Of a stretch of DNA of 64,000 nt, positions 21,241 to 31,595 are shown in pieces. The notes beneath the pieces are model-generated. The model searched no databases. It was not told the origin of the DNA and saw nothing but the letters and a program-made list of their open reading frames with translations. A program made the translations under genes and the position numbers. The stretch comes from Heloderma charlesbogerti. Its lineage: Eukaryota; Chordata; Lepidosauria; Squamata; Helodermatidae. The stretch is from assembly GCA_026122225.1 (NCBI GenBank), contig JANEZZ010002357.1:186001-250000 (forward strand), in the 5' to 3' direction. Each line of letters starts with the position of its first letter. Position 1 is the first letter of the stretch.

Positions 21241-21556
21241 GGTGGTGGCGGTAGCAGCGGCAGCAGCAGGAGGCACACCTCTTCCCCAGTGGTGGCAGCT
21301 TCTCCTGCAGGCCCTGGCTCTCCCAGGCCACCTCAGCCAGCCAGCTTATGTAGCCCCTCCAGGAAGGGGCAGGTGGAAGCAGCACAGCTGGCTCGGTACC
21401 TGGGGGCCTGGTACTGCAGGGACTGGCGGTCTGCCAGGCAGAAGTCCACGGGGAAGGCCTGGTGTTGGTGGCAGCAGCAGCTACAGCAGGCCCAGCAGCA
21501 GCAGGCACGCCTCTTCCCTGGTGGTGGCAGCTTCTCCTGCAGGCCCTGGCTCTCCT
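21241..21556 (-). repeat. Tandem 242-bp units in the L2 5' region
   Basis: GGTGGCAGCTTCTCCTGCAG at 21291 recurs at 21533. The stretches before each (GCAGCAGCAGG-rich, then CTCTTCCC) also match, giving one full unit and a partial one. Tandem 5' monomers are a common promoter layout in LINEs; a promoter role here is inference. Confidence 0.75.
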
Positions 21557-21571
21557 AACTTCTCCTACAGT

Positions 21572-21661
21572 GCAAACTTACATCTGATTACTCAGAAGTA
21601 AGTCCTATTGAGTTCAATGGGACTTGCTCTGAAGAAAGTGTTATAGGATCGCAGCCTTAAA
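21572..21661. repeat. MITE fragment with Harbinger-like right end
   Basis: AGAAGTAAGTCCTATTGAGT and TCAATGGGACTTGCTCTGAA form the hairpin core. It ends ATAGGATCGCAGCCTTAA, close to the ATAGGATTGCGCCC terminus of the TWA-flanked family. The left end is not identifiable. Confidence 0.55.
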
Positions 21662-21749
21662 CCATCCTTGACAAAGATTCCACTGGTGGGACAGTGGGAA
21701 AAAAGCTTGAGGAGTGCTGCTCTGATCTTGAGAGTGCTTTATATAGCTC

Positions 21750-21838
21750 CCATTATCCCTAAACACTGACCATGTTGGCTGTGGCTGATAGGAATTATAG
21801 TCCAAAACTTCTGGAAGGCACCAGGTTGGAGAAAACTG
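21750..21838. repeat. Family F MITE, mainly right half
   Basis: TAGTCCAAAACTTCTGGAAG then GCACCAGGTTGGAGAAAACT is the right arm; only CTCCCATTATCCC of the left arm is left. Confidence 0.65.
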
Positions 21839-23519
21839 ACCTAAGTTAACTTTGTACCTGTCTAAACAGGAGGTGAGCATAGAAATTCAGCAAAACCCTG
21901 TATGCGTCTCCCTGAAAATTTCAAATGAATGTGCTGTTCCATTGTATTACAAGACCCTAAAGCCCATGGATCATAATGGAAAATGGAAAACCCTCCGGCT
22001 GCACCATAGCAGTCATGGAGATGATGATGATAGTTATTTATTTGTTTGTTTGCTTATTAAATGTATATTTCACCTCTGGGAGACTTACAAGTGCAGTCTA
22101 TAAAAATAACACAAAAGATGCTGCTAAAATGGGCCCTTGCGCCAGCCAACCTAACCTCAGACAGTGCCAGCACATGAAGCTGAGAGCAAGGTGGCTTGCT
22201 TAGAGCCACCTGGAGAGCTCATGGCAGAGATGAGGTGTGAACTCATGCCCAACACCAGCATGCAGCACACTGGAACAAGTTCTGTGTCCTGTAGGCACTG
22301 CCCCCAGGCTGCCCCCACTGATGTAGCTGGCCGGCTGGCCACTTGACTGTCCAAAGCGATGCTGAGTGGGGACTGGGGGACAAAGCTTGATGGAGCTCTA
22401 AGCCGCAAGGCCAGACTTGCTGGACACACCACCTTAATTATGTCAGCCTCACCCTTAACAAGCATACATCAAGGGTACGACTGGCCTAATGAAAATGGTG
22501 GTACTGGTTAATTCAGGCACATGTCCTGGAACTCTACTTAGTACTGCTGCCAAGGTGTTGCTGCTGCCAGCACCGGACAGCTTGCCTTCCCATGGCAGGA
22601 ATGAATGGGGGCGGCAGGTGTGTGTATGTGTGCCTGGCAGCTGTGCTGAGCAAAGATCTGGGCCACGTGCCTGAACCCACTGGCGCTGCCATCTAGATTA
22701 TGCCAGTTCTGCCCCCCGATGTACACACATTAGGGTAGGGCCAATATAATTACTATGGCAGTGGGGTGAGTTTGAGCTCATGATCCAGAGCTCTAATGAA
22801 TGGCGTTGCCATCATGGGCAAGCAACCAGACAGCGCATCCACCCACAAGTAAGCTAGGAGACCCACCAAGGGTAGCCTCAAACCCCACCAAGGGTAGCCT
22901 CAAACCCTGGCGCCAGGCCTGCGTGAACTGAGACTTCCCGATTCATAGCTCAGTTTTATAGGCATTCTGTTACACCAGCTCTCATCTGTAGTAAGATCAA
23001 CTGTGTTTCAGTTTATAAAAACCTCCCTGCCGGGCAGCCCACATGTGACTCTTACTCACCACAGGTGACCAGGGGAGTGGCTGTTTACACACCTGTTTGA
23101 CTGCAACATCCCTTTTCATAGTGAAAAAATGATATTACCACAAAGGGCCTTTAGGACACAAGCAAATAAAGTGCTTGTGATATAGTGATAAGAATGGAAG
23201 ACTCGGGTTTTCCTTTGTGCACAAACGCCATAAGTGACTGAAGAGGTTAATGCAACGTTGTACAGGTGCATTTAAAAAAAAATCAATTTAAAGGCATTTT
23301 CTCCACTTCAAATTAGTCTTCTGCACTGTTGGGGACTTCCAACTTAATTTAACAAAAAGGGACAAAGGAATTTAATTGAAAATTACACAAAGATTGTAGT
23401 GCTCATTGGCGCATGCAGACAGAGGAAACATTAGCGGCAACATGCATTCCATCTTTTATGTTCTTTGATAGCAAAATTTCTATTATAAGTGAGGGATAAT
23501 GTTGAGTCATAATTAGAAG

Positions 23520-23550
<31 letters not shown>

Positions 23551-23783
23551 CTGCAGATCTTAGCATTGTCTTTGGTTTTGAGTTTGGCGGTGCCTGCTGC
23601 TCTCTGCAACTTCTATCTCCCTCCACTGACAGAATTTGGCCTTTTGTCCTCTGAGGCTGCATATCCATTTCACAACTAGAATGATAATTTTGTGTTTCAC
23701 AGAGGTGATTTATTATATAAATGATGAAATAAAAAAAAAACCCAGGCCTTTAGCTTTTTAACTTTTGTGGGTTTTATTTAGAT
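21839..23783. other. No gene; possible SINE traces and a 22-bp tandem duplication
   Basis: Text at 22180-22260 (CTTAGAGCCACCTGGAGAGC, GGTGTGAACTCATG) resembles an antisense tRNA-derived SINE but is too degraded to name. A 22-bp unit CCACCAAGGGTAGCCTCAAA.. is duplicated at 22863-22906. (CA)n lies at 23528-23548. Sequence from 23230 to 23640 is repeat-poor. Confidence 0.45.
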
Positions 23784-23915
23784 CAGGGGTGGGGCAATGT
23801 GTGCCCCTCCAGATCTTGTCAGACTGCAATTCCCATCTGCCCTAGCATGCATTGGCAATGGTGATGGGAGCTGTAGTCTGACAACATCTGGAGGCGTACA
23901 GGTACCCTGTCCCTG
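23784..23915. mobile_element. hAT MITE with perfect 8-bp TSD
   Basis: The element CAGGGGTGGGGCAATG ... ACCCTGTCCCTG is flanked by ATTTAGAT at 23776-23783 and again at 23916-23923. CAGGG termini plus 8-bp duplications are the hAT signature. The internal GACTGCAATTCCCATC and GATGGGAGCTGTAGTC arms and GTGCCCCTCCAGAT tie it to family F, so it dates and classifies that family. Confidence 0.9.
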
Positions 23916-23939
23916 ATTTAGATGCTGCTTTTGTGGAGT

Positions 23940-24068
23940 TGGCATTTTTAGGTTATGTCGATTTATTTGTTATTTTATGGCGTTTTAAACATTTTATCGT
24001 ACCCCACCCTGATAATGTATTTGAAGGGCAGGGTATAACTCAAAATAAGAAAATAAAATAATAAATAA
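23940..24068 (+). mobile_element. LINE 3' UTR fragment (L2-like)
   Basis: TTTTAAACATTTTATCGTAC then CCCACCCTGATAATG, GGGCAGGGTATAACTCAAAA and an AATAAAATAATAAATAAAT tail. Layout matches the L2-like 3' ends elsewhere. Confidence 0.5.
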
Positions 24069-24687
24069 ATCCCAGGCACCACTTTAGTAGACTCTGCCCA
24101 GATACCTGCAACTTATGCAACATATCTTGGTGGCACAAGAAGGGCAGAGTTCCATAGAAAGTTAGCTTCACTTAATGCTGTGAGAGAATGAGGAGCAAAA
24201 ATATACAATATAGGTTGCAAAAAAACCCAAAACTAAAAATCCCAATAACAATGAAGCCAAAATATATTGCAGGCATCCTTGGCTTTCTCACAAGTAGAAG
24301 GGTCAAGGAAAGCAATTAGCCTTTTCCCTAATGCATTTCCTGCATTTTTTCTCAGGGTAAATTGACTTTCCAAGTAGAGAACAGCCTATTAAACGTCTGC
24401 ATTTTTCTCTCTCCCAATACATTCAATTTGTATCAGAGATCAAACTCAGCTCTTCTTTCCCATCTCTGTAACAGCCCAGTCCACAGCCCAGTTAAATGAA
24501 AGTATTCAGTGGAACTGATTTAATCTCATCAGTTTCAAATGGGATTAAATCATTTTAAAGCCAAGAACTTCAAGTGAAGTGGCTTGTGGATTGGCAATAC
24601 CCTGGAGTAGTGTGTGTCTGTGTGTTTTTAAAATGGATCTCCCACATTTCACCTGCCACCAAAAGATGCAGAGATGCTCATACTGCA
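24069..24687. other. No gene or recognised repeat
   Basis: No coding frame and no match to other parts of the window. Confidence 0.4.
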
Positions 24688-25200
24688 GTATTTATTTATA
24701 ACATTTCAATAATGCCCAATAGCTGAAGCTCTCTGGGCAGTTCACAAAAACTAAAAGTACAAAGTACAAAATAAAAACAGTATAAAATATAAAAGCTTAA
24801 AACTATAGTATAAAACTACAACCAGAATATAACCTAGCAGTAATGCAGAGATTTAAAATACAGTAACAGATTTAAAACCGAGAAGTTAAAAACTATAATG
24901 CTAAAATGCTGGGAAAATAAAAAAGGTCTTCACCTGGTGCCTGAAAAAGTACAGCATAGGTGCCAGGCAGACCTCTCTAGGGAGCTCATTCCTCAGTCAG
25001 GGTGCCACAGCAGAAAAGGCCCTCTTCCTGATAGCCACCCACCTCACTCCCTTTGACAGGAGGTCCTGGAAAAGGACCCCTGAAGATGATCCTAGGATCT
25101 GGGCAGGAATATATGGGAGGAGAGTCGAGGTCCTGGAAAAGGACCCCTGAAGATGATCTTAGGATCTGGGCAGGAATATATGGGAAGAGAGTCATGGATT
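24688..25200 (-). mobile_element. L2-group LINE 3' end, antisense
   Basis: On the minus strand the text encodes EEGLFCCGTLTEEL-type and RAF-type wording of the L2 tail (from about 25195), then a long A/T-rich 3' UTR, CCCAGAGAGCTTCAGCTATT, and a TAAATA tail at 24690. It contains a 67-bp tandem duplication. Confidence 0.65.
25061..25194. repeat. 67-bp tandem duplication, two copies
   Basis: Unit AGGTCCTGGAAAAGGACCCC... at 25061-25127 is repeated at 25128-25194 with only about three differences. Each unit holds the small inverted repeat GGTCCTGGAAAAGGACC. Confidence 0.95.
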
Positions 25201-25211
25201 CACTTCTTTCT

Positions 25212-25372
25212 AAAAGGTAAAGGTGTCCCCAACCAGTCGTGTCTGACTCTAGGGTGCGGTGCTCATCCCCGTTTCTAAGCTGAAGAGCCAGCGCTGTCCG
25301 AAGACGCTTCCGTGGTCATGTGGCCGGCATGACTGAACACCGAGGTGCACGGAACGCTGTTACTTCTTTCTA
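25212..25372. repeat. Squamate dispersed repeat, unclassified
   Basis: AAAGGTAAAGGTGTCCCC, CAGTCGTGTCTGACTCTAGG, AGAGCCAGCGCTGTCCGAAG and CATGTGGCCGGCATGACTGA are wording I know from many squamate genomes; I cannot assign its class from the sequence alone. Confidence 0.55.
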
Positions 25373-25773
25373 CCTGATGGTAAATTTTATTCATGCCTTT
25401 AACACCTTCAGACTAGATTACTGCAGAGTGCTCTGTGTGGGACTGCCCTCAACAGCATAACTGGGCACAACATGGAAATCGGCATACAACTGGCATTGAA
25501 GATCATGCTATATATATGTAATAAGCTTTCAGCCTTCAGCTAATGCTCCGGTGAAGCGCTCTCTCTCTCTCTCTCGCAGTACTTCTGTCCCTAAACTGCA
25601 ACTTCTTCATATATTTCAAGGCCCCCAGACCTTAATGGCTACCATGGGGGGGGGAGTGTTGGCCATCCACGAAATGGCTGCCTCGGTGAGTGTGGCTGGG
25701 CACAAAACATCCATTTCCCAGAAGACAAACTGGTGAGACTAAAAGTAACATGCCATCAAAAACTGAGTACAAG

Positions 25774-26245
25774 TAGGGATGTTGGAGAATTCCGCCACAG
25801 ACTCCAGTGAGGCCGGATTCTTTAGAATCCGGCCCCCCCCAAGTCCATGGCAGAACGGGGCAACCCCCCCCGCCACCCCGCAGAATCCCCCAGGAATGGA
25901 GCCTACCTGGTGGCGGATGCGGCGGTGGCGGATGCGGTGGCGGCTCCTCTTCTGGCTGCTGCCAGGCTGCAAATGGCGGCCGTCGTAGCAGCCGCCATTT
26001 GCATGGCTGCCTTTTGCTGTGATAGGCTATGTAAATACTTACGTAGCCTATCACGGCTTGGCAGGGCCATTGGCAGCAGCCCGGCAGCAGCTGGAATCCA
26101 GCTGTGGGCAGCACCGGCCGGCGGGTCTGCGGAGTCGCCGTGGAGCGGAGCCAGCTGAGGAGGATTCCGGAGGGAGGGACAGAGTGCCTCCCCCCCACCG
26201 CGGACGCCCTGGATCAGGACAGTAAGTACATTTCGTACATCCCTA
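25774..26245. mobile_element. hAT-like non-autonomous element with perfect 8-bp TSD
   Basis: Termini TAGGGATGT and ACATCCCTA with AGTACAAG duplicated on both sides (25766-25773; 26246-26253). The interior is GC-rich with CGGATGCGGCGGTGGCGGA repeats and one stem-loop at 26018-26056 (GATAGGCTATGTAAATACTT / ACGTAGCCTATCACGG). It is the short, young relative of the 10870 element. Frames on both strands (68-188 codons) are by-products of GC content. Confidence 0.85.
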
Positions 26246-26253
26246 AGTACAAG

Positions 26254-27110
26254 GCATTGGTGGGGACTGAGCTCTAAAACAAACACTCTTTTTGAACCCA
26301 CATTTTTCTGCTCTAACAGTCATTTCACAGAAAGCAAACTGTTGCGGCTCAGAGACATGGGCCCCAGTGGTATGCCTGGCCATAAAGATGACATTGGAGG
26401 CTGACACGTCACTTTGCAGCATGGTAGCCTCTCAGTTAATTTTTTTAATTAAAAATACTTTTAAAATAAAATGAAAATTAGGTGGGGCAGGGAGCCTGGT
26501 GGGTGCCAAGACAGTTGTCTGTGGGTGCAGTGGTGCCCTCAGGGATGGCACTGGAGACCCCCGACTTATATACATGCTTCCATCAGCCTCTCTCATTAGC
26601 TGGAGCCAAACGAGATGAGTCGCCTTTTCCAAACTCTAAGGCTTCCCAGAGAGATTCCAGATTTCCACAATCCCACAGAGATCCCATTAGCTCCTGCTGA
26701 GAAAACATATACCCTGACTGTAATCCTGAGCTATTACCATGCAATCTCCCCCAAGAAAGGCATGGCTGGCCAGCAGCCTCAACACTATTCACATGTACTA
26801 AGAGCGTACTAAATTATGTAATGCTTCCTTTTCTGTCTAGGATAATTCAATATGCTTTCAAGTCGGCAGGTGCAAACCCAAATATCACCTTGCTGAGGGG
26901 ATTAGTGGGGGCAGCAGGTTAGGCAGATTGGTCTAGCTGCTGTTTTTCATTGGTCCTGAGCCTGAGAGTAAAGCTGATTTGGCCACCACCTGTTGCTTAT
27001 CTCAGAATGCTCTAAGGAGGAGAAAAATCAGAGATGTTATTCTGGCTGGTAAGAACTTTAAAACATCAGCTGTAGTTTAAGAGTAGCAAAATCAGATATG
27101 TGTATCTCTG

Positions 27111-27144
<34 letters not shown>

Positions 27145-27278
27145 CATTTTGGAACATTCTGGCTGTCTGCAATTGTTCCATGCAGAATTGTCTACCTAGA
27201 CCACTATATCCTTTTTTCCTGAGTAGAAGTGGTAGTAGATGTGCAGTGTTTAAAGCAGACTACTTGTAGAGAACGGAC
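26254..27278. other. No gene; (GT)n at 27112-27143
   Basis: A pure GT run of about 16 units is the only repeat. The block 26580-26765 is repeat-free and could be conserved noncoding DNA (inference). Confidence 0.45.
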
Positions 27279-27834
27279 TGTCAGGAGCGCCCTAGCTGCC
27301 TCTTGCAGTCCCCTCCAATAGCCAACTCAGGACACAGATGACAAGAATTCTTTCCAAGGCTTTATTCCTTTTACAACTTAATTACTCTTTCAGATACTAA
27401 TCACTAGCAACTAAGCAAGGAACAGCACTGGGGAAAGATAGCAGAGTAGCCTAAGCTCTAGGTAAGGCAGTTCATCCCTGTTTGAAGGAGAACCACGGGA
27501 AGACTCTGAACGTATGGGCTATGGAGAGATCCTCCCTCTTTCCCTTGGGTCCTCAGGACGCGACCATTGTCTGAGCGCCAAACAAGCAGAGCGCCTCCTT
27601 TCGGCGCCCTCCATCTGTCGTCACTCCCTGCGTCTTCGCCGAGCGTCCAGCAAGCCCCCCTCCAGCGCTCTCTCGCTGCCAGGGTCACTATCTATCCCAG
27701 GAATGCTGGCAGGAGGAATCTCTTGCAGCTGCTGTGCTTGTGAGAGATGAGCGAGCTCCACTCCCATGGATTGCTGTTCCTCCTCAGAATCAGAACTGCT
27801 GTGGGGCTCTATGGGCTCACTTTCCACCCTGACA
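27279..27834 (-). mobile_element. Solo LTR, family A, copy 1
   Basis: The minus strand reads TGTCAGGGTGGAAA ... GGCGCTCCTGACA, a TG...CA LTR of 556 bp. Flanks are CGGAC (27274-27278) and CAGAC (27835-27839), a 5-bp duplication differing by one CpG-type transition. AATAAA occurs near the 3' part (GGAATAAAGCC on the minus strand). Copy 2 is at 31596 in opposite orientation. The 5-bp TSD and layout suggest an ERV- or Ty3-type retroelement; no internal region is present. Confidence 0.85.
27621..27827 (-). pseudogene. LTR-embedded acidic frame, copy 1
   Basis: A 68-codon frame starting within a few bases of the LTR 5' end with non-ATG initiation. It reads PIEPHSSSDSEEEQQ ... GSERALEGGLLDARRRRRE. 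The 31603 copy keeps the same frame. It may be a remnant of coding sequence captured in the LTR or chance openness; no known domain. Confidence 0.4.
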
Positions 27835-27965
27835 CAGACTACGTCTCAACATCATTCACCTGGACCACTACCATGTTCCCTAGTCCAAAGGAAGCATAAT
27901 CAGATGGGTAGCATTTCTAGACAGTCCAGCTGTCAGGGATTTCTCCAAAAATAATTATGTGCTAC

Positions 27966-28948
27966 TTAGAGCCAACCTACATGGAAACGGGTTTTGAGGT
28001 GGTTCCATTTAAATATGGATGTTAGCTCCTAAATCGGGTTAGCTCCTCCCAGGACAAATGGTAGCCAGTAATGTGGTGTATACATTTTAAAAATCTATTT
28101 GCATGGGGCAAATGAGTAGAACTGAATGTCATCAAATGGGTAGGTGTGGGGAAGTGAGAAGGCTTGCGGGGCTTTCTGATTCCGTTTTAAATGCAGGATC
28201 ATGATGGACTCCCTTTACATGTGCTTCCCCCCCCTTTCTCTCTCCTTTTCCCCCTTATCTGAGTCTTCCATATGTTTCATTATACAGCCACTAGGTGGCA
28301 CTGTGGTCTAGCTCCTCTTATTGTGAATTTTCCTCTTTTCACGAGGGAACTCAAGCGGAACTCAAGTGCTGTAATTTGATAGCTCATTATCTCCAATATT
28401 TTTTTAAAAAGAATAAAGGTCATTTAGTGAGGGAGATGCCCTGGAAGTTGATGATGTCATCTAAAGGGCCCACAAACGTCCATGAGTAACCAATCTCAAT
28501 AGCAGGATAAAAGCTCCGAGTGGAGAAGCCCTTGCTCTCCCACCCCCCACGCTCAGTGAAGCTTTTAAAATCAGTAAGGCTCTGCATATCTTTGCCCTTC
28601 CATATGTAACAGCATCATTATACTCCCCTCCCCACTCCTGCGCTCAGAGAATATTTAAAGGGACAGGCAGCAACAGAAACAGCATCCTTTCAAAGCAGCA
28701 GGGCTGACTCCCATCCCCAAGGCAATGAGGTAGATATATGCGCTCAAGCCAGCTGAAGTCGCATAGACTCCCAAACTGCCCTGATGGCACCGTGACTGGA
28801 AAACCTGCCACAAATACGAGTTTAAAAAAAAAAAAACAGATTTAGGGCAAAAAGTGCTGCATTAGCTACGGGGAGGGGTGTGTTATCTGACATGATTGAC
28901 TTGGGATGGAGCAGAACCAGAGTAAAAGCCCAACATAGATGAGCCCTT
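27966..28948. repeat. Possible TIR element, inverted relative of 5184-6118
   Basis: Left GAGCCAACCTACATGG and right (reverse complement) AAGGGCTCATCTATG are weak inverted ends. The left 160 bp match the reverse complement of 5890-6118. No duplication is visible. Ends approximate; possibly two adjacent elements. Confidence 0.35.
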
Positions 28949-29977
28949 AGAATCTTTCTCTCTCTCTCTCAAACAGATAAGGTAGACAACCTGTATCTGA
29001 GCTAGATTTCTTGTAAAGGTTGGCTGCTTGTAAAAATATTTTATCTAGGCTACTCCCTGCATCTGTCTTCCAAGGGTAGCAAAATCAAAGGGAGAATTGT
29101 TTTAGGTCTGAGATTGCAGCCTATCAGAATCTGTTTCCACGACCATTAATTTGTTTTCATGGGGGAACAGAAGAAATAGGTATGTTTGCGCTACTTTTAT
29201 TGCCAAGAAGAACCAGCTGCACTATTAAGTCTAATCTCTTATATTGGCACTAACGCCTTTTACTTAGGTAGGCACTGCAATTGTTTTCACAGCCACCCAC
29301 ATTGGGTTAGATGTTTCATGACATGGACAAATAAATGAAATGACAAATATGGTGCTCTCTTAAAAAAAAAAAAAAAGTCTAACAGCCTGATCCTACACAG
29401 CAATGGACTATCAATTTAAATGTGCAAAATATATGGTTATATTATCTTAGGTATCTGCACCTCATATAAACCAGCAGACAGTGGTAATTAGCACATATTT
29501 TATTTTTAATGTTTCTTTCATCTTTGTGTACGTGTGTGTGTGAATGTTTCACAAACAGATTTTGTAGTTGCTTTTAAAAATGCATTGTTAGCTGTCCTGA
29601 GTACTGCGAGTACAGGTTGGATATGTCTTTGTTTTTATTTTAAAAAAGAATAGAATGGATGTCTCAACATCTTTCGCCTGGATCTCAGTTTGCTACTTGG
29701 TCCAAGCATTGTAAAGTTAGATGGGTAAAATGTTGGGACAGACTTGACTACTGAATTGCAATCTGTCAGTTTCACCCTACTGTTTAGACGGCTATCTTCA
29801 TTTTCCCAAGGTAGAAGACGCAGATGCAGTGTGTTTGAGCCAAACTATGAAGAAAGGCTGCTGATCAAAATCTTTCACCTGCACTGCTATCTTCTTACCT
29901 GATCCAAGAGCAGCAAAACCAGCTCTCTGAAACTGCTGTCTCTGGGAATCTGCTATCTCTAGACCATTATCTACATC
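28949..29977. other. No gene or recognised repeat
   Basis: Only short A-runs (29362) and (TG)n-like text at 29530. No exon seen. Confidence 0.4.
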
Positions 29978-30171
29978 TTTAATGAGCTTCCGCCATGCAT
30001 TGAAAACTTGGTTGTTCAGGCAGGTATTTGGGGTGGGTTAGGGTATTTTTAGAAATACGATATTTTAATGTTTATTTTAGACTGTTTGTACTGTTGTACA
30101 TCACCCAGAGTGGCCGGATGACCGGCTAGATGGGCAATTAAGTTATTTAATAAAATAAATAAATAAATAAT
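29978..30171 (+). mobile_element. L2-group LINE 3' end, 5'-truncated
   Basis: ATGAGCTTCCGCCATGCATT then GTTGTTCAGGCAGGTATTTG is the sense version of the antisense 3' end at 18100-18160. ACATCACCCAGAGTGGCCGG and an (AAAT)n tail follow. Same subfamily as the long L2 copy. Confidence 0.85.
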
Positions 30172-30345
30172 CCCCACCCCACACACCCCAGAGGAGATAA
30201 GGTAAATACAATGTGACTGAGTTGAATGACTTGTCAAGAATGGCTACTTCTAGTTCAATTCTATAGCAGCTAGAGTCAATCCTGGCTCTCCAGTGTTATT
30301 GGACAATGTAGCAAAATCACATACGAAGATACTTAAATATACCAG

Positions 30346-30585
30346 TGTGGTGTAGTGGCGAGGGTGTTGGACTGGCAGTTGGGAGTTCTGGGTGCTAGTC
30401 CCCACTCGGCCATGAAGCTCACTGGGTGACTCTGGGCCAGTCATAGACTCTCAGCCCAACCTACCTCATAGGGTTGTTGTTGTGAGGATAAAACAGAGAG
30501 GAAGAGGATTATGTATGCCACCTTGGGTTCCTTAAGGAGGAAAAAAGGCAGGATATAAATGTAATAAGTAAATATGCAAACGTCT
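30346..30585 (+). mobile_element. Sauria-type SINE, complete
   Basis: tRNA-derived head with A box (TGGTGTAGTGGC) and B box (GGGTGCTAGTCCC), the conserved body CCACTCGGCCATGAAGCTCA ... CAGCCCAACCTACCTCATAG, and a 3' part (GCCACCTTGGGTTCCTTAAG, GGCAGGATATAAATG) shared with BovB-type LINEs in this SINE class. Transcribed by RNA polymerase III when live and mobilised by BovB. About 240 bp. Confidence 0.9.
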
Positions 30586-31089
30586 GTTGTCAAGTAATAA
30601 AGGAAACATGCATGCATGCTACATATACATGAATGGGGTTTTGTTTGTTTCTTTTTAATGGCAGATCTATCAAAAGCTGCTTCCCCCCTCCTTCTACAAC
30701 CATGAAATTGCCAGAGTGGGTAAGCTGCAAAAGATGTTGATTCATCACAACAGTTTCCCTTTATCTTGGTAGGTGGAGAATGCCTTCGAATTCTTTATCG
30801 TGCACACCGCTACTTCTACCGAGTACTTAAAACACTGAGAATTGGGCAAAATGGAAGTGATTGTAAAATAAAATACAAGTTAATTCGATTTCGTTCTAGA
30901 TTGCGATGAAGAAATATTTCCTTATGTTCTGGGTGCTGACACCTCTCCGGCAATACCGCCAAGCCATTAGTTCCAAATTCCTCTAAAAAACAAAGAAAGA
31001 GTAGTCTGCTAGCGCTGATGCACCTAGAAGGTGGTCAGAAGGGGATTATTACACACTAGTATGTAGTAACCCTGAAGCACTCTCTAGCT
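30586..31089. other. No gene or recognised repeat
   Basis: Nothing nameable; no frame with domain content. Confidence 0.4.
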
Positions 31090-31203
31090 TAGCCTTCCCC
31101 AACCTGGTGACCTCCAGATGTGTTGGACTGCAACTCCCATCATTCCCAAACAAAATGGGAGTTGCCATCCAACACATCTGGAGGTCACCAGGTTGGGGAA
31201 GTC
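31090..31203. repeat. Foldback hAT-like MITE (family F)
   Basis: The arms TTCCCCAACCTGGTGACCTC and GAGGTCACCAGGTTGGGGAA are exact reverse complements. The interior GGACTGCAACTCCCATCATT pairs with GGGAGTTGCCATCC. One of the best preserved copies. Confidence 0.9.
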
Positions 31204-31219
31204 CACTCTGGTTAATTAA

Positions 31220-31358
31220 GGGTGGAGTCTTATGCATGTTTAGATGGGGGGGGGAAAGTCCTACAACTCCCAACATGCTCCAGCCAGCCATGGCTGGCTG
31301 GGGCAGGCTGAGAGTTGTAGGGCTTTTTTTCTGTTTAAACATGCATAGGATCGCACCC
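31220..31358. mobile_element. Small Harbinger-like MITE with TAA duplication
   Basis: Left GGGTGGAGTCTTATGCATGT and right (reverse complement) GGGTGCGATCCTATGCATGT agree at 16 of 20. TAA flanks both sides (31217-31219; 31359-31361). The interior is a near-perfect hairpin around CAGCCAGCCATGGCTGGCTG. Its right end shares GATCCTATG with the four larger copies. Confidence 0.75.
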
Positions 31359-31595
31359 TAAGGATCTGGAAAGCAGAATGTTGTGCCCATGTCTTTGTCA
31401 TGATTTTGGCCACAGAAGTGACTTTGTGGCACTCATATTAATAAAAATCATAGTAGAGACTTGAATCACTTGTGAAACGGTAGCAATACACAGACCGTCC
31501 TGTGCCGTTCAAGGCTGATCTTGAATTACCATCCAGGGATCGGGAATCAATATTAATTCCTGATCCCTGGATGGTATTATTCTCCTCCTATTATT

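Larger units (their letters stand above)
17963..21556 (-). mobile_element. L2-group LINE, near full length, decayed
   Basis: Runs antisense from a 3' end at 17963 ((AATA)n tail; ATTGCCCAGAGTGGCTGGGT on the minus strand) to a repeat-bearing 5' region at about 21556. ORF2 keeps an apurinic-type endonuclease, a reverse transcriptase and the typical C-terminus, but no frame is intact: at least two in-frame stops and two frameshifts. About 3.6 kb. Flanking duplications were not identified. Confidence 0.85.

Noticed and set aside
25551..26300. Cluster of overlapping frames as a gene
   Set aside because: They overlap on both strands inside the hAT-like element with exact 8-bp duplications.
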